This document shows, piece by piece, positions 9,015-16,256 of a stretch of 64,000 nucleotides of DNA. Origin of the DNA: RGIG4097 sp045613765 (lineage in GTDB: Bacteria; Bacillota; Clostridia; Christensenellales; CAG-917). Position numbers and translations under genes: made by a program. The first letter of the stretch is position 1. Each line of letters opens with the position of its first letter. Where the stretch lies: positions 25,187 through 89,186 of the forward strand of contig JAZLBO010000021.1 in assembly GCA_045613765.1 (NCBI GenBank), in the 5' to 3' direction. The notes below the pieces were generated by a model. The model had not been told where the DNA came from. It did not search any database and saw only the letters and a program-made list of their open reading frames with translations.

Positions 9015-9314
9015 ATGAAAGAATTTGCAACAAAATATCTTGAAATCTACGACTCTATGCCTCTTTGGGCAAAAGTCCTTTTGTCAATATTTTGGGCAAT
9101 ACCCAATGGCCTTTATCGTTTTTCAAAAAGCGCCCTTGCAGAAAGTGAAACCGGCATGGCACTGGCCGTCGTCGTCACGTTCTTCTTTGGTGAAATCTTA
9201 ATCTTGGTTGACATCATCACCCTTCTCATTTCAGGCAAAGTTCTTTGGATAAACGACAAGCCTAAAAAACACAGAAAAAAACACGAAACTTCCGCTGAAA
9301 CCAGCGAAGAATAA
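9015..9314 (+). CDS. Small membrane protein, tandem copy 1
   Basis: A 99-residue protein with an amphipathic N-terminus (MKEFATKYLEIYDSMPLWAK), two likely membrane segments (about residues 17-29 and 48-75) and a lysine-rich cytoplasmic tail. A strong AAGGAGATAAAA precedes the ATG. It is a paralogue of the next gene, sharing PLWAKVLL, FWAIP/LWAIP and LYRFSKS. The family is not recognised. It follows folA by 32 bases and may be in the same transcript. Confidence 0.75.
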   Translation: MKEFATKYLEIYDSMPLWAKVLLSIFWAIPNGLYRFSKSALAESETGMALAVVVTFFFGEILILVDIITLLISGKVLWINDKPKKHRKKHETSAETSEE

Positions 9315-9352
9315 ATATCAAAAAAATTCATATTTTTATAAGGAGAATTAGT

Positions 9353-9673
9353 ATGAAAGATTTTGCAGCAAAATACATAAAATGGTATGATGAATGTCCT
9401 CTTTGGGCAAAAGTCCTTCTCTGCTTCTTGTGGGCAATCCCTGCAGGCCTTTATCGTTTTTCAAAGAGCGTCCTTGCAGACAACACAGTTGGCATGGTAT
9501 TGGCAATCGTTTTGACACTTATTGGTGGCGAAATTTTGTGGGTTATCGACCTTATCAGCCTTATCGTCAAGGGCAAACTCTACTGGCTTGACAACATCAA
9601 TGAAATCATTTCAACAGATGAAAAAGCAGAAGAACCTGCAAGCGCAGAAACAACCGAAACTGATGCAGAATAA
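9353..9673 (+). CDS. Small membrane protein, tandem copy 2
   Basis: A 106-residue paralogue of the preceding gene, with the same order of conserved blocks (CPLWAKVLL, LWAIPAGLYRFSKS, GGEILWVIDLISLIVKGK) and an acidic rather than basic tail (EEPASAETTETDAE). Preceded by AAGGAGAATTAGT. The pair differs mainly in tail charge, which suggests partnership or divergence after duplication. A terminator follows at 9690-9719, closing the operon. Function unknown. Confidence 0.75.
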   Translation: MKDFAAKYIKWYDECPLWAKVLLCFLWAIPAGLYRFSKSVLADNTVGMVLAIVLTLIGGEILWVIDLISLIVKGKLYWLDNINEIISTDEKAEEPASAETTETDAE

Positions 9674-9689
9674 TCTGCAACAATCAATA

Positions 9690-9719
9690 AAGGCACTCTC
9701 ATGAGTGCTTTTATTTTTT
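9690..9719 (+). terminator. Intrinsic terminator after small membrane proteins
   Basis: Stem GCACTC (9693-9698) with GAGTGC (9703-9708), a four-base loop and a following run TTTTATTTTTT. Confidence 0.85.
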
Positions 9720-9779
9720 GCCTTTTTGAGTGTATGGATATTTGAGTTTTGTCAATACTCTATTTGGAGGTATTACATT

Positions 9780-10379
9780 ATGGAACTTATTGAAAGCAAA
9801 ACACTCAACAATTTGGCAAAGGCATACGCCGGCGAGTGCCAAGCACGTACAAGATATGAGTTTATGGAATATGGCGCAAGAAAGCAGGGATATACTTGCC
9901 TTGCAGAAATGATTGACAAAGTTGCCTACAACGAATTCAACCATGCTCGTATGTTTTACACTTATATCCAAAAGGCAAGCGACAAAGTCATTGACAACAT
10001 TGAAGTCTGCACAGGCTACCCTTTCAAAGAAAAGTGGGATCTTGAAGAAAACTTGCGCATAGCCAGCGAAGATGAGCATCTTGAAGCATACGAAATCTAC
10101 CCTGCCTTTGCAAAAACTGCCAAGCAAGAAGGCTTTAAGGAAATTGAAAAATTGTTCCTTATGGTCGCCGACGTAGAAAAGTGCCATAGCATGCTTTTTG
10201 CTCAACTTCACGAGCAAATGAAAAACGGCACAATGTACAAAAAGAAAAATGCAGTCAAGTGGAAATGTGCAGGTTGTGGTTATGAAGCAACAAGCAAAAA
10301 AGCATGGGACGAATGTCCTTTGTGCAAGGCAAAACAAGGCTTTGTCATGTTGCATATCCAAGACGGAAGCGAACAATAA
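9780..10379 (+). CDS. rbr: Rubrerythrin
   Basis: Detoxifies hydrogen peroxide in anaerobes using a di-iron site and a rubredoxin-like iron centre. The 199-residue protein has the ferritin-like helices (AGECQARTRYEFMEYGA; ENEFNHARMF-type ExxH; second ExxH in ADVEKCHSM) and a C-terminal rubredoxin domain with CAGCGY and CPLCKAKQGF. I chose the ATG at 9780 because TTGGAGG lies eight bases upstream; an in-frame ATG at 9705 lies inside the terminator and lacks an SD. Length fits the family (about 190). Confidence 0.95.
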   Translation: MELIESKTLNNLAKAYAGECQARTRYEFMEYGARKQGYTCLAEMIDKVAYNEFNHARMFYTYIQKASDKVIDNIEVCTGYPFKEKWDLEENLRIASEDEHLEAYEIYPAFAKTAKQEGFKEIEKLFLMVADVEKCHSMLFAQLHEQMKNGTMYKKKNAVKWKCAGCGYEATSKKAWDECPLCKAKQGFVMLHIQDGSEQ

Positions 10380-10439
10380 ATGACCGTTGTCAAAATATTG
10401 CATTTTGCACAACAACAACTTTATAATATCAAAACAAAA

Positions 10440-10476
10440 CAAAAAAGTGGCGTTTCTGCCACTTTTTATTTTTTAA
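10440..10476 (+). terminator. Intrinsic terminator after rubrerythrin
   Basis: Stem AAAAAGTGGC with GCCACTTTTT around a GTTTCT loop, then TATTTTTTAA. Confidence 0.9.
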
Positions 10477-10587
10477 CATTATTGATGATATGAGCAATGC
10501 GCAAAAAGATAATATATAGATGCTCAACAAGAAAGGCACTCACACAGCAGACCGAACAGTTTATCCGTGCACTTTTATGACGAGCAT

Positions 10588-10697
10588 AAAAATGCCATAT
10601 TGAGATGAGTGATGCGAAAAGCGCCTTTATAACAGACCAACGTGTACTTGGCGTATATGAGGTTTAATATAAAGACGCCCGACAATATGGCACGTTT
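10588..10697 (+). repeat. Structured dispersed element, copy 1 (type 2)
   Basis: Outer stem TGCCATATTG (10593-10602) with CAATATGGCA (10683-10692), perfect over ten pairs. Inner stem GCGCCTTTATA with TATAAAGACGC (one mismatch), and an apical core CAGACCAACGTGTACTTGGCGTATATGAGG split between loop and stem. Confidence 0.7.
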
Positions 10698-10804
10698 TCT
10701 TCGCCCATTTATAGTGCATAAAAAGGTGATATGTGGATGTATAACAAGAAAGGCACTCGCACAGCAGACCGAACAGTTTATCCGTGCACTTTTATGACGA
10801 GCGT

Positions 10805-10915
10805 AAAAATGCCATATTGAGATGAGTGATGCGAAAAGCGCCTTTATAGCAGATCGACGTGTACTTGGCGTACATGAGGTTTGGTATAAAAACGCCTGAC
10901 AAGACGGCACATTTT
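10805..10915 (+). repeat. Structured dispersed element, copy 2 (type 2)
   Basis: Exactly one 217-base period after copy 1. Inner stem GCGCCTTTATA with TATAAAAACGC and the conserved TGTACTTGGCGTACA hairpin are kept. The outer stem has decayed on one side (CAAGACGGCA instead of CAATATGGCA). Confidence 0.7.
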
Positions 10916-10936
10916 CTTTGCCTATTTATAGTGCAT

Positions 10937-11060
10937 AAAAAGGTGATATTTGGATGTATAACAAGAAAGGCACTCGCACAGCAGACCGACGTGTACTTGG
11001 CGTACATGAGGTTTGATGTGCAAGTGCCTGACGAAGTTAGACGCCAAATAGCACCTTTTT
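10937..11060 (+). repeat. Structured dispersed element, copy 3 (type 1, complete)
   Basis: Terminal inverted arms AAAAAGGTGATATTTGG (10937-10953) and CCAAATAGCACCTTTTT (11044-11060). Inner stem GGCACT-GCACA (10969-10980) with TGTGC-AGTGCC (11017-11028). Apical hairpin TGTAC-TTGGC-GTACA. The right arm overlaps the stop codon of upp, which is read from the other strand. Confidence 0.8.
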
Positions 11061-11697
11061 ACTTGGTGCCGAACAACCTATCCCCCGCATCCCCCAACCC
11101 GGGAAGGATGTATCCAACATCATTAAGTTGTCTGTCAAGAGTGGATACATAAATCTTGACGTCAGGATGTGCGTTGGCAACAGTTTCTACGCCAAGAGGA
11201 GAGCCGATAATGTTCATAAGACGGATGTCGGTGCAACCACGCTTTTTCAATACGTCAATGGCTGCCACTGCACTGCCACCTGTTGCAAGCATGGGGTCAA
11301 GCAAAATTGCAATGCTATCTTCAATGCCTTCGGGCAGTTTGCAATAATACTCGCAGGGTTCAAGAGTTTCTTCATTTCTGTACATGCCAATATGTCCAAC
11401 TCTTGCCAAGGGGAAAAGTGTATGCACGCCGTTGACCATGCCAAGCCCTGCTCTCAAAATAGGGACGATTGACACTGCATTGTCTGCAACCATAGTTTGC
11501 TCGACAGTTTCAAGGGGTGTCTTGACAACAACCTTTTTGGTGGGGACGTCTTTGAGAGCGTCATAAACCATAAGGGTTGTGATTTCTTCAACAAGTTCAC
11601 GGAATTCCTTTGTGCTTGTCTTTTCGTCACGAAGGATTGCCACTTTGTGTTGAATGAGAGGGTGATCAAAGATTGTAACGTTGCTATAATTTTTCAT
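11059..11697 (-). CDS. upp: Uracil phosphoribosyltransferase
   Basis: Salvages uracil to UMP with PRPP. The 212-residue protein has the PRPP-binding loop LLDPMLATGGSA, the ILRAGLGMV motif and the C-terminal PGLGDAGDRLFGTK uracil-binding end, all at normal family spacing. An AAAGGTG precedes the ATG. Its stop lies inside a structured repeat element. Upstream lie a terminator and a short leader ORF (11738-11857) behind a good promoter, which suggests control by transcription attenuation. Confidence 0.95.
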   Translation of the reverse strand: MKNYSNVTIFDHPLIQHKVAILRDEKTSTKEFRELVEEITTLMVYDALKDVPTKKVVVKTPLETVEQTMVADNAVSIVPILRAGLGMVNGVHTLFPLARVGHIGMYRNEETLEPCEYYCKLPEGIEDSIAILLDPMLATGGSAVAAIDVLKKRGCTDIRLMNIIGSPLGVETVANAHPDVKIYVSTLDRQLNDVGYILPGLGDAGDRLFGTK

Positions 11698-11737
11698 ATT
11701 TCACCTTTTGGGTTTCCCCGCACTTTATTTACAAAAG

Positions 11738-11772
11738 TATAAAAAAAATTCGTCACCAAAAGGAAACGAATT
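11738..11772 (-). terminator. Intrinsic terminator in the upp leader
   Basis: On the minus strand, AATTCGT (11766-11772) pairs with ACGAATT (11747-11753) around a 12-base loop, followed by a run of eight T. It overlaps the last codons of the leader ORF and lies about 40 bases before the upp start codon, so upp expression from the upstream promoter requires read-through. Confidence 0.8.
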
Positions 11773-11857
11773 GTCTATCTGCGAGAAGGAATAAGACACC
11801 TGCCACCAATGTAGCCTTTTTTGTCACGAAATATCTTCCTTGACTAATACGTGTCAT
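11753..11857 (-). CDS. 34-residue leader peptide upstream of upp
   Basis: A short frame from ATG at 11857 to TGA at 11753-11755, preceded by GGAGTGAG. The peptide starts MTRISQGRYFV, has a hydrophobic centre (LVAGVLFLLA) and ends RQFVSFW. The terminator stem overlaps its last codons, so a ribosome finishing this frame would cover the hairpin. I see no run of a single codon that would point to an amino-acid sensor. It could instead be a free-standing small membrane peptide. Confidence 0.5.
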   Translation of the reverse strand: MTRISQGRYFVTKKATLVAGVLFLLADRQFVSFW

Positions 11858-11884
11858 ACACTCACTCCGTCATTTATTATAGAT

Positions 11885-11913
11885 ACTTTATCACAAAGGA
11901 CAAATTTTGTCAA
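11885..11913 (-). promoter_or_regulatory. Sigma-A-type promoter of the upp leader
   Basis: TTGACA (complement of 11908-11913), 17-base spacer, TAAAGT (complement of 11885-11890). Predicted start near 11878, about 20 bases before the leader ATG. Confidence 0.75.
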
Positions 11914-11945
11914 ATACTATCGCACGCTCGTGCGCACTTAATGGG

Positions 11946-12770
11946 TCAATCAAGGATTTCCTTCAAAAGATCAAGATTGAAGTCTGGCACGTATTCCTCC
12001 GTTGCAGAGTCAAGGTCTTGTGCAAACCCATTTGTAAGCCCTGCCTCAAAAAATGCATCGGTACACGTTTCGTATTCGTCGGCATTTAGTTTTCTTGACA
12101 AAATGGGGTGATTTTGCACATTTTCAGTGGGAAAATACTGTCCCATGACGCTTACAAGCATATTTTTGTCAATTTTGGCGATTTCTTCAAAAACACCTTT
12201 CGTGTTCTCGGTACACGAAGGCAATACCAAATGTCGCAAGATTACCCCCTTCTTCATCATGCCGTCTTGGTCAAATTTATCAACGGGTTGTTGCCTGCGC
12301 ATTTCTCGTATGGATTCTTTTGCCACTTCAAAATAGTTTGGCACGCCTGAAAACTCTTTTGCAAGGGCGTTGTCGCTATATTTGAAGTCGGGCAAGAAAA
12401 TATCCACCAATCCTTGAAGTTTCTTTATGTTGGCGACGGTTTCGTAGCCGTTTGAGTTCCACACAATAGGAATTGAGATTTCTTCCTTTGCCTTTTTCAA
12501 CGTTTCAACAAGAAGATTGACGTTTGATGGGGGCGTGACGAGGTTGATATTCTCTGCGCCAATGCTTTCGAGGTGTTTCATACACTGGATTAGTTCATTA
12601 GGCGTGATTTCTCTGCCCACACCACCGTGAGAAATTTGGTGATTTTGACAAAAGACGCACTTCATGGTGCATCCACTGAAGAATATTGTGCCACTACCTT
12701 TTGAGCCAGATATACAAGGCTCTTCAAAGTGGTGCAGCCCAACTCTTGCAATCTTGAAAGTTTGTCCCAT
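11946..12770 (-). CDS. Radical SAM protein, PflA-like (COG1313 type)
   Basis: A 274-residue radical S-adenosylmethionine enzyme. The cluster motif is CTMKCVFCQNHQIS (CxxxCxxC), followed by a half-barrel of the pyruvate-formate-lyase-activating type. The N-terminal GLHHFEEPCISGSKGSGTIFFSGC is characteristic of the COG1313 subgroup annotated as putative PflA proteins. Its substrate protein is unknown; no glycyl-radical enzyme lies next to it, and NrdD has its own NrdG-type activase at 21679. Transcribed alone, divergently from the CofE-like gene, from a promoter at 12824-12852. Confidence 0.85.
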   Translation of the reverse strand: MGQTFKIARVGLHHFEEPCISGSKGSGTIFFSGCTMKCVFCQNHQISHGGVGREITPNELIQCMKHLESIGAENINLVTPPSNVNLLVETLKKAKEEISIPIVWNSNGYETVANIKKLQGLVDIFLPDFKYSDNALAKEFSGVPNYFEVAKESIREMRRQQPVDKFDQDGMMKKGVILRHLVLPSCTENTKGVFEEIAKIDKNMLVSVMGQYFPTENVQNHPILSRKLNADEYETCTDAFFEAGLTNGFAQDLDSATEEYVPDFNLDLLKEILD

Positions 12771-12823
12771 ATCACCGTTTCCTTTGATTTTTGCTACGCA
12801 AAGCGCCTTTGCGCGCTACGATA

Positions 12824-12852
12824 ATTATAGTATTTGCTTTAGCCATTGTCAA
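12824..12852 (-). promoter_or_regulatory. Promoter for the radical SAM gene
   Basis: TTGACA (complement of 12847-12852), 17-base spacer, TATAAT (complement of 12824-12829). A CGCAAAG/CTTTGCG hairpin lies in the leader near 12795-12812. Confidence 0.8.
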
Positions 12853-12896
12853 CACCGACTTGCCCATATATCTTCAATATTCAGCAATCTTTGCTC

Positions 12897-12925
12897 TTTA
12901 CAATGTGGCATATCGGTGGTATAAT
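12897..12925 (+). promoter_or_regulatory. Promoter for the CofE-like gene
   Basis: TTTACA (12897-12902), 17-base spacer, TATAAT (12920-12925). An AAAGG-TTTTA-CCTTT mini-hairpin sits between the start site and the SD. Confidence 0.8.
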
Positions 12926-12969
12926 CTCAATGTATAATAACTTATAAAGGTTTTACCTTTGGGGGCACT

Positions 12970-14160
12970 ATGTCAAGCACAATCGGCACAATTTCAAGAG
13001 GTATCAAAGCACCCATCATCAAAACAGGCGACAATCTGGTCAAATTGGCTGTTGACAGCCTTATGGATGCATCTCGCGACCCTGAAACAGGGTTCAAAAT
13101 CCAAGATCGTGACATCTTTGCTTTGACGGAAGCAGTTGTGGGCAGAGCCCAAGGCAACTATGCAACCGTTGACCAAATCGCAAAGGACGTCCGTCAAAAA
13201 ACAGGTGGTGGCACGGTGGGGCTCATCTTCCCCATCCTTTCTCGCAACCGTTTCTCATTGCTCTTGAAAGGCATATCCAAGGGCGTTGACAAACTTGTCA
13301 TTATGCTTTCATACCCCAGTGACGAAGTGGGCAACCATCTCATGAGCCTTGACACCCTTGACGAAAAGGGTATCAACCCCTACACCCACGTATTCACAGA
13401 AAAAGAAGTGTACGAAACTTTCGGCGAAATCAAACACCCCTTCACCGGCATTGACTATATTGCACTCTACAAGCAAATGGGTGGAGAAAATACAGAAATC
13501 ATCCTTGCCAACCGTCCCCAAGAAATCTTGAAATACACGGATACGGTCATCTGCGCCGACATCCACACAAGACACCGCACAAAACGTCAACTTATCAGTG
13601 CAGGAGCAAAGACAGTCATCTCTCTTGACGAGATCTTGACGGATCCCGTTGATGGCAGTGGTTTCAACAAAGATTATGGTATTCTCGGCTCAAATCTCGC
13701 CACCGACGAAAGCGTAAAACTTTTCCCAAGAGATTGCGAAGCACTTGCCTATGCAATTCAAGATGAAATCAAAGAGCGCACAGGCAAACACGTAGAAGTT
13801 ATGGTATATGGCGATGGCGCTTTCAAAGATCCCGTCGGCAAAATTTGGGAACTTGCAGACCCCGTTGTTTCCCCGGGATACACCAAAGGACTTGAAGGCA
13901 CACCCAACGAATTGAAGTTGAAATACCTTGCAGACAACAAGATCGGCAACCTTTCTGGCGAAGAGGCAAAGAACGCCATCAAAGAAATGATAAAGGCAAA
14001 GCCGACCAACCTTGTGGCATCACAAGCATCACAAGGCACAACCCCAAGAAGACTGACCGACCTTATCGGCTCACTCTGTGATTTGACAAGTGGCAGTGGT
14101 GACAAAGGCACGCCTTTCATCTATATTCAAAACTACTTCTCAAACTACGCAACTGAATAA
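12970..14160 (+). CDS. CofE / F420-0:gamma-glutamyl ligase family protein
   Basis: A 396-residue protein resembling the F420_ligase (CofE) family, which adds glutamate to coenzyme F420-0 with GTP. Recognisable features are the N-terminal RGIKAPIIKTGDNL, the ALTEAVVGRAQGNY segment and PVGKIWELADP with VYGDGAFKDP in the C-terminal half. It is longer than archaeal CofE (about 250) but matches the longer bacterial branch. No other F420 biosynthesis gene is visible, so it may glutamylate another molecule. Monocistronic, promoter 12897-12925, with a GGGGG stretch as a weak ribosome site. Confidence 0.75.
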   Translation: MSSTIGTISRGIKAPIIKTGDNLVKLAVDSLMDASRDPETGFKIQDRDIFALTEAVVGRAQGNYATVDQIAKDVRQKTGGGTVGLIFPILSRNRFSLLLKGISKGVDKLVIMLSYPSDEVGNHLMSLDTLDEKGINPYTHVFTEKEVYETFGEIKHPFTGIDYIALYKQMGGENTEIILANRPQEILKYTDTVICADIHTRHRTKRQLISAGAKTVISLDEILTDPVDGSGFNKDYGILGSNLATDESVKLFPRDCEALAYAIQDEIKERTGKHVEVMVYGDGAFKDPVGKIWELADPVVSPGYTKGLEGTPNELKLKYLADNKIGNLSGEEAKNAIKEMIKAKPTNLVASQASQGTTPRRLTDLIGSLCDLTSGSGDKGTPFIYIQNYFSNYATE

Positions 14161-14267
14161 TACAATCGCAAATAATCGCAAAATAAAGGCTTTATGCTTG
14201 CAATAGTCAAAAATAAAGTTCTTGTTTTGCGATTTTTTCAAAATAGAAAGGACAATAAAACTCAACC

Positions 14268-15143
14268 ATGATTTTATCTATTGGCGAAATTTTAATAGAT
14301 GCATACAAAAGCAACGATGGTTGCACTACACATATTGGTGGTGCGCCTTTCAATGTTGCAGTATGGGCAAAACGTGCAGGAGGCAAAGTAGGTTTTGTGG
14401 GCAAAGTTGGAGATGATGACTACGGCAAATTCATCATTGACAAAGCCACAGATTACCATATTGACCACATCAACATAGGTGTCGCCCATGGTTTGAAAAC
14501 TACCGTTGCAGAAGTGACTCTTGACGGCAACGGGGAGCGCTCTTTCAAGTTTCAACGCGACAACACTGCCGACTTTCAGCTGGACGTCAATGATGTTGAC
14601 TTTGAAAACTCTTGCCCCAATATTGTTCACATGGGTACACTAATGCTCAATCAAAAAATAGGCAAAAAATTCTTTGATGATGTACTGAAAATCGCCAAAG
14701 AAAAAGGATTTTATATATCCATTGACGCCAACTTCCGTGACGATTTGTTTGAAAGCAATGAATTGCGCAACAAAGTTTTGAAACCCTACCTAAAAAGCGC
14801 AGATTTTTTGAAGATGGGGGCTGACGAATTGTTGGACTTCACGGGCAAAACCACTCTTGAAGATGGTGCGAAAGCAATGAATTTCAAGAATTTGCTTTTT
14901 GTCACTGACGGTGGCAACGGCTCACACATTTTCACAAAGAGAACTCATATCTTCGTGCCTTCTCAAAGAGTTGACGTTGTTGATTCAACGGGCGCAGGGG
15001 ACGCCTTCTGGGGCAACGTTCTTCAAGGCATTGACACCCTTCTCTCATGCGGCCTGCCCCTTGACAGTCACAATCTTACTTCTATTGTTCAACGGGCCAA
15101 CATAGTGGGCGCACAAGCCGTTGGACGACTTGGCGCAATCTAA
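14268..15143 (+). CDS. PfkB-family sugar kinase (fructokinase-like)
   Basis: A 291-residue ribokinase-fold kinase. The N-terminal GGAPFNVAVWAKRAGG motif and the C-terminal DSTGAGDAFWGNVL motif (catalytic Asp, anion hole) are both present, with DANFRDDLF in the middle, as in bacterial fructokinases. Residues GLKTTVAEVTLDGNGERSF fit the lid region. Substrate assignment to fructose is tentative; 2-keto-3-deoxygluconate and other PfkB substrates cannot be excluded. It lies 107 bases after the CofE-like gene and ends at a bidirectional terminator. Confidence 0.82.
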   Translation: MILSIGEILIDAYKSNDGCTTHIGGAPFNVAVWAKRAGGKVGFVGKVGDDDYGKFIIDKATDYHIDHINIGVAHGLKTTVAEVTLDGNGERSFKFQRDNTADFQLDVNDVDFENSCPNIVHMGTLMLNQKIGKKFFDDVLKIAKEKGFYISIDANFRDDLFESNELRNKVLKPYLKSADFLKMGADELLDFTGKTTLEDGAKAMNFKNLLFVTDGGNGSHIFTKRTHIFVPSQRVDVVDSTGAGDAFWGNVLQGIDTLLSCGLPLDSHNLTSIVQRANIVGAQAVGRLGAI

Positions 15144-15175
15144 AACGAACGCTCAAAACTTATAATGCAACAAAA

Positions 15176-15208
15176 AACCACTGCCGAAACAGTGGTTTTA
15201 TTTTTTTG
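15176..15208. terminator. Bidirectional terminator between kinase and TetR gene
   Basis: AACCACTG (15176-15183) and CAGTGGTT (15190-15197) with T runs on both sides, between convergent genes. Confidence 0.9.
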
Positions 15209-15252
15209 TCATATTTCAGTGTTTATTGTGTTCTTTTGCACATATAAAACAC

Positions 15253-15837
15253 TTATTCTGCATTTTTATCTTTGAGTGCATATCCAAAGAGTGATTTCAA
15301 AAAGGCATGCATTTCTTCTTCGCTGAACTTATCGGGATTGTCAAGATACCACAGACACATATCAATGAGCGCACCTGCATAAGCCACGGACATCAGTGTA
15401 AGGGGAACACCACTGGGGTATGTTGTATGGCACTTTTGTATGTATTGCTTTACTGTTCTTGAAAGAGAGTCTTTGATAGTTTGGATAACCTTTTCATTGC
15501 GATTGTGTGTGAGCATTGCAGAGATTTTGCCCTTGTTATCCTTGACAAAATCAAAGGTGGAGTGGGCAATCTCAAGTATGGTATCCATAGGGTTTTCTGC
15601 CGTCAATTCCTTGTTGATTGATGAATAAATGTCATCCTTCAATTCTTCAAGGGCGTATGACAAAAGATGATACTTGTCTTCATAGTGAGCATAAAATGTG
15701 GCACGATTGACACAGGCCTCCTTGCAAATGTCAATAACACTGATCTTGTCAAGTGACTGTGATTGCATCATGTTGATGATGGTTGTTGACAAGTGTTTTC
15801 TGGTGCGAACAATGCGCAAATCTTCCTTATATTTCAT
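15253..15837 (-). CDS. TetR-family transcriptional regulator
   Basis: A 194-residue regulator with an N-terminal TetR helix-turn-helix: TIINMMQSQSLDKISV, then IDICKEACVNRATFYAHYEDK, the typical recognition helix. The C-terminal all-helical ligand domain (TYPSGVPLTLMSVAYAGALIDMCLW) resembles the TetR_C_7-like domains of Firmicutes. No divergent target gene adjoins it, since the upstream neighbour is a tRNA. Ligand and targets unknown. Confidence 0.88.
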   Translation of the reverse strand: MKYKEDLRIVRTRKHLSTTIINMMQSQSLDKISVIDICKEACVNRATFYAHYEDKYHLLSYALEELKDDIYSSINKELTAENPMDTILEIAHSTFDFVKDNKGKISAMLTHNRNEKVIQTIKDSLSRTVKQYIQKCHTTYPSGVPLTLMSVAYAGALIDMCLWYLDNPDKFSEEEMHAFLKSLFGYALKDKNAE

Positions 15838-15957
15838 AACTCACTCCTTTGCTATTATCTTGCCACAAAACCCTCCCCCTTGTCAAGATAATCGACACTT
15901 GTATTATTTTTTCGCTCATTATGTTTCAACGCATTGCCACAAAATCATGCAAACTTA

Positions 15958-15992
15958 ATAAAAGCCGTCTTTAGATTTACTAAAAACGACTT
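15958..15992 (-). terminator. Terminator of tRNA-Arg
   Basis: On the minus strand GTCGTTTTTAG pairs with CTAAAGACGGC and is followed by TTTTATT. It begins a few bases after the tRNA CCA end. Confidence 0.75.
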
Positions 15993-15996
15993 TTTT

Positions 15997-16071
15997 TGGC
16001 ACCCACAATAGGAATCGAACCTATAATTGCCCCTTAGGAGGGGGCTGTTATATCCATTTAACTATGCAGGC
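15997..16071 (-). tRNA. tRNA-Arg (anticodon CCT)
   Basis: A 75-base cloverleaf read on the minus strand. Acceptor GCCTGCA with TGTGGGT (three wobble pairs), D-stem GTTA/TAAC, anticodon stem GCCCC/GGGGC with loop CTCCTAA (anticodon CCT), T-arm ATAGG-TTCGATT-CCTAT, discriminator G and an encoded CCA at 15997-15999. Reads the AGG codon. Confidence 0.92.
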
Positions 16072-16170
16072 GTAGTTGGGTGCGCGCAGGTTTTTCGTGC
16101 GTATATATACGTATGCGCGCTTATATATATGGTTTTAGAGTAATTTTGCGTAATTTTGCACCGTGGTGTG

Positions 16171-16200
16171 ATTATACTCTCTTTTGTGGAGAGTTGTCAA
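16171..16200 (-). promoter_or_regulatory. Promoter of tRNA-Arg
   Basis: TTGACA (complement of 16195-16200), 18-base spacer, TATAAT (complement of 16171-16176), giving a leader of roughly 90 bases before the tRNA. Confidence 0.75.
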
Positions 16201-16256
16201 GGATGTGGAAAAATTGCTTTTTTATTGACAATTTATACTTCATTTATACTTTTTTC

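Larger units (their letters stand above)
10503..11060. repeat. 217-bp tandem repeat array of structured elements
   Basis: A gene-free block between rubrerythrin and upp made of about two and a half copies of a 217-base unit. AACAGTTTATCC occurs at 10555 and 10772, and AGGCACTCGC at 10751 and 10968, both 217 bases apart. Each unit holds the 5' half of one element and a complete second element; the array ends in a complete first-type element at 10937-11060. The conserved core is ACGTGTACTTGGCGTAYATGAGG. Small ORFs here read the same repeats in several frames and are not genes. Confidence 0.85.

Noticed and set aside
10503..11060. CRISPR array
   Set aside because: Repeats are 217 bases long with no constant short repeat/unique spacer pattern, and no cas genes are near.
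10575..11152. Short overlapping ORFs of 71-111 codons in the 217-bp repeats
   Set aside because: They read the same repeat in several frames with no SD and change with each copy; the DNA is explained by structure, not coding.
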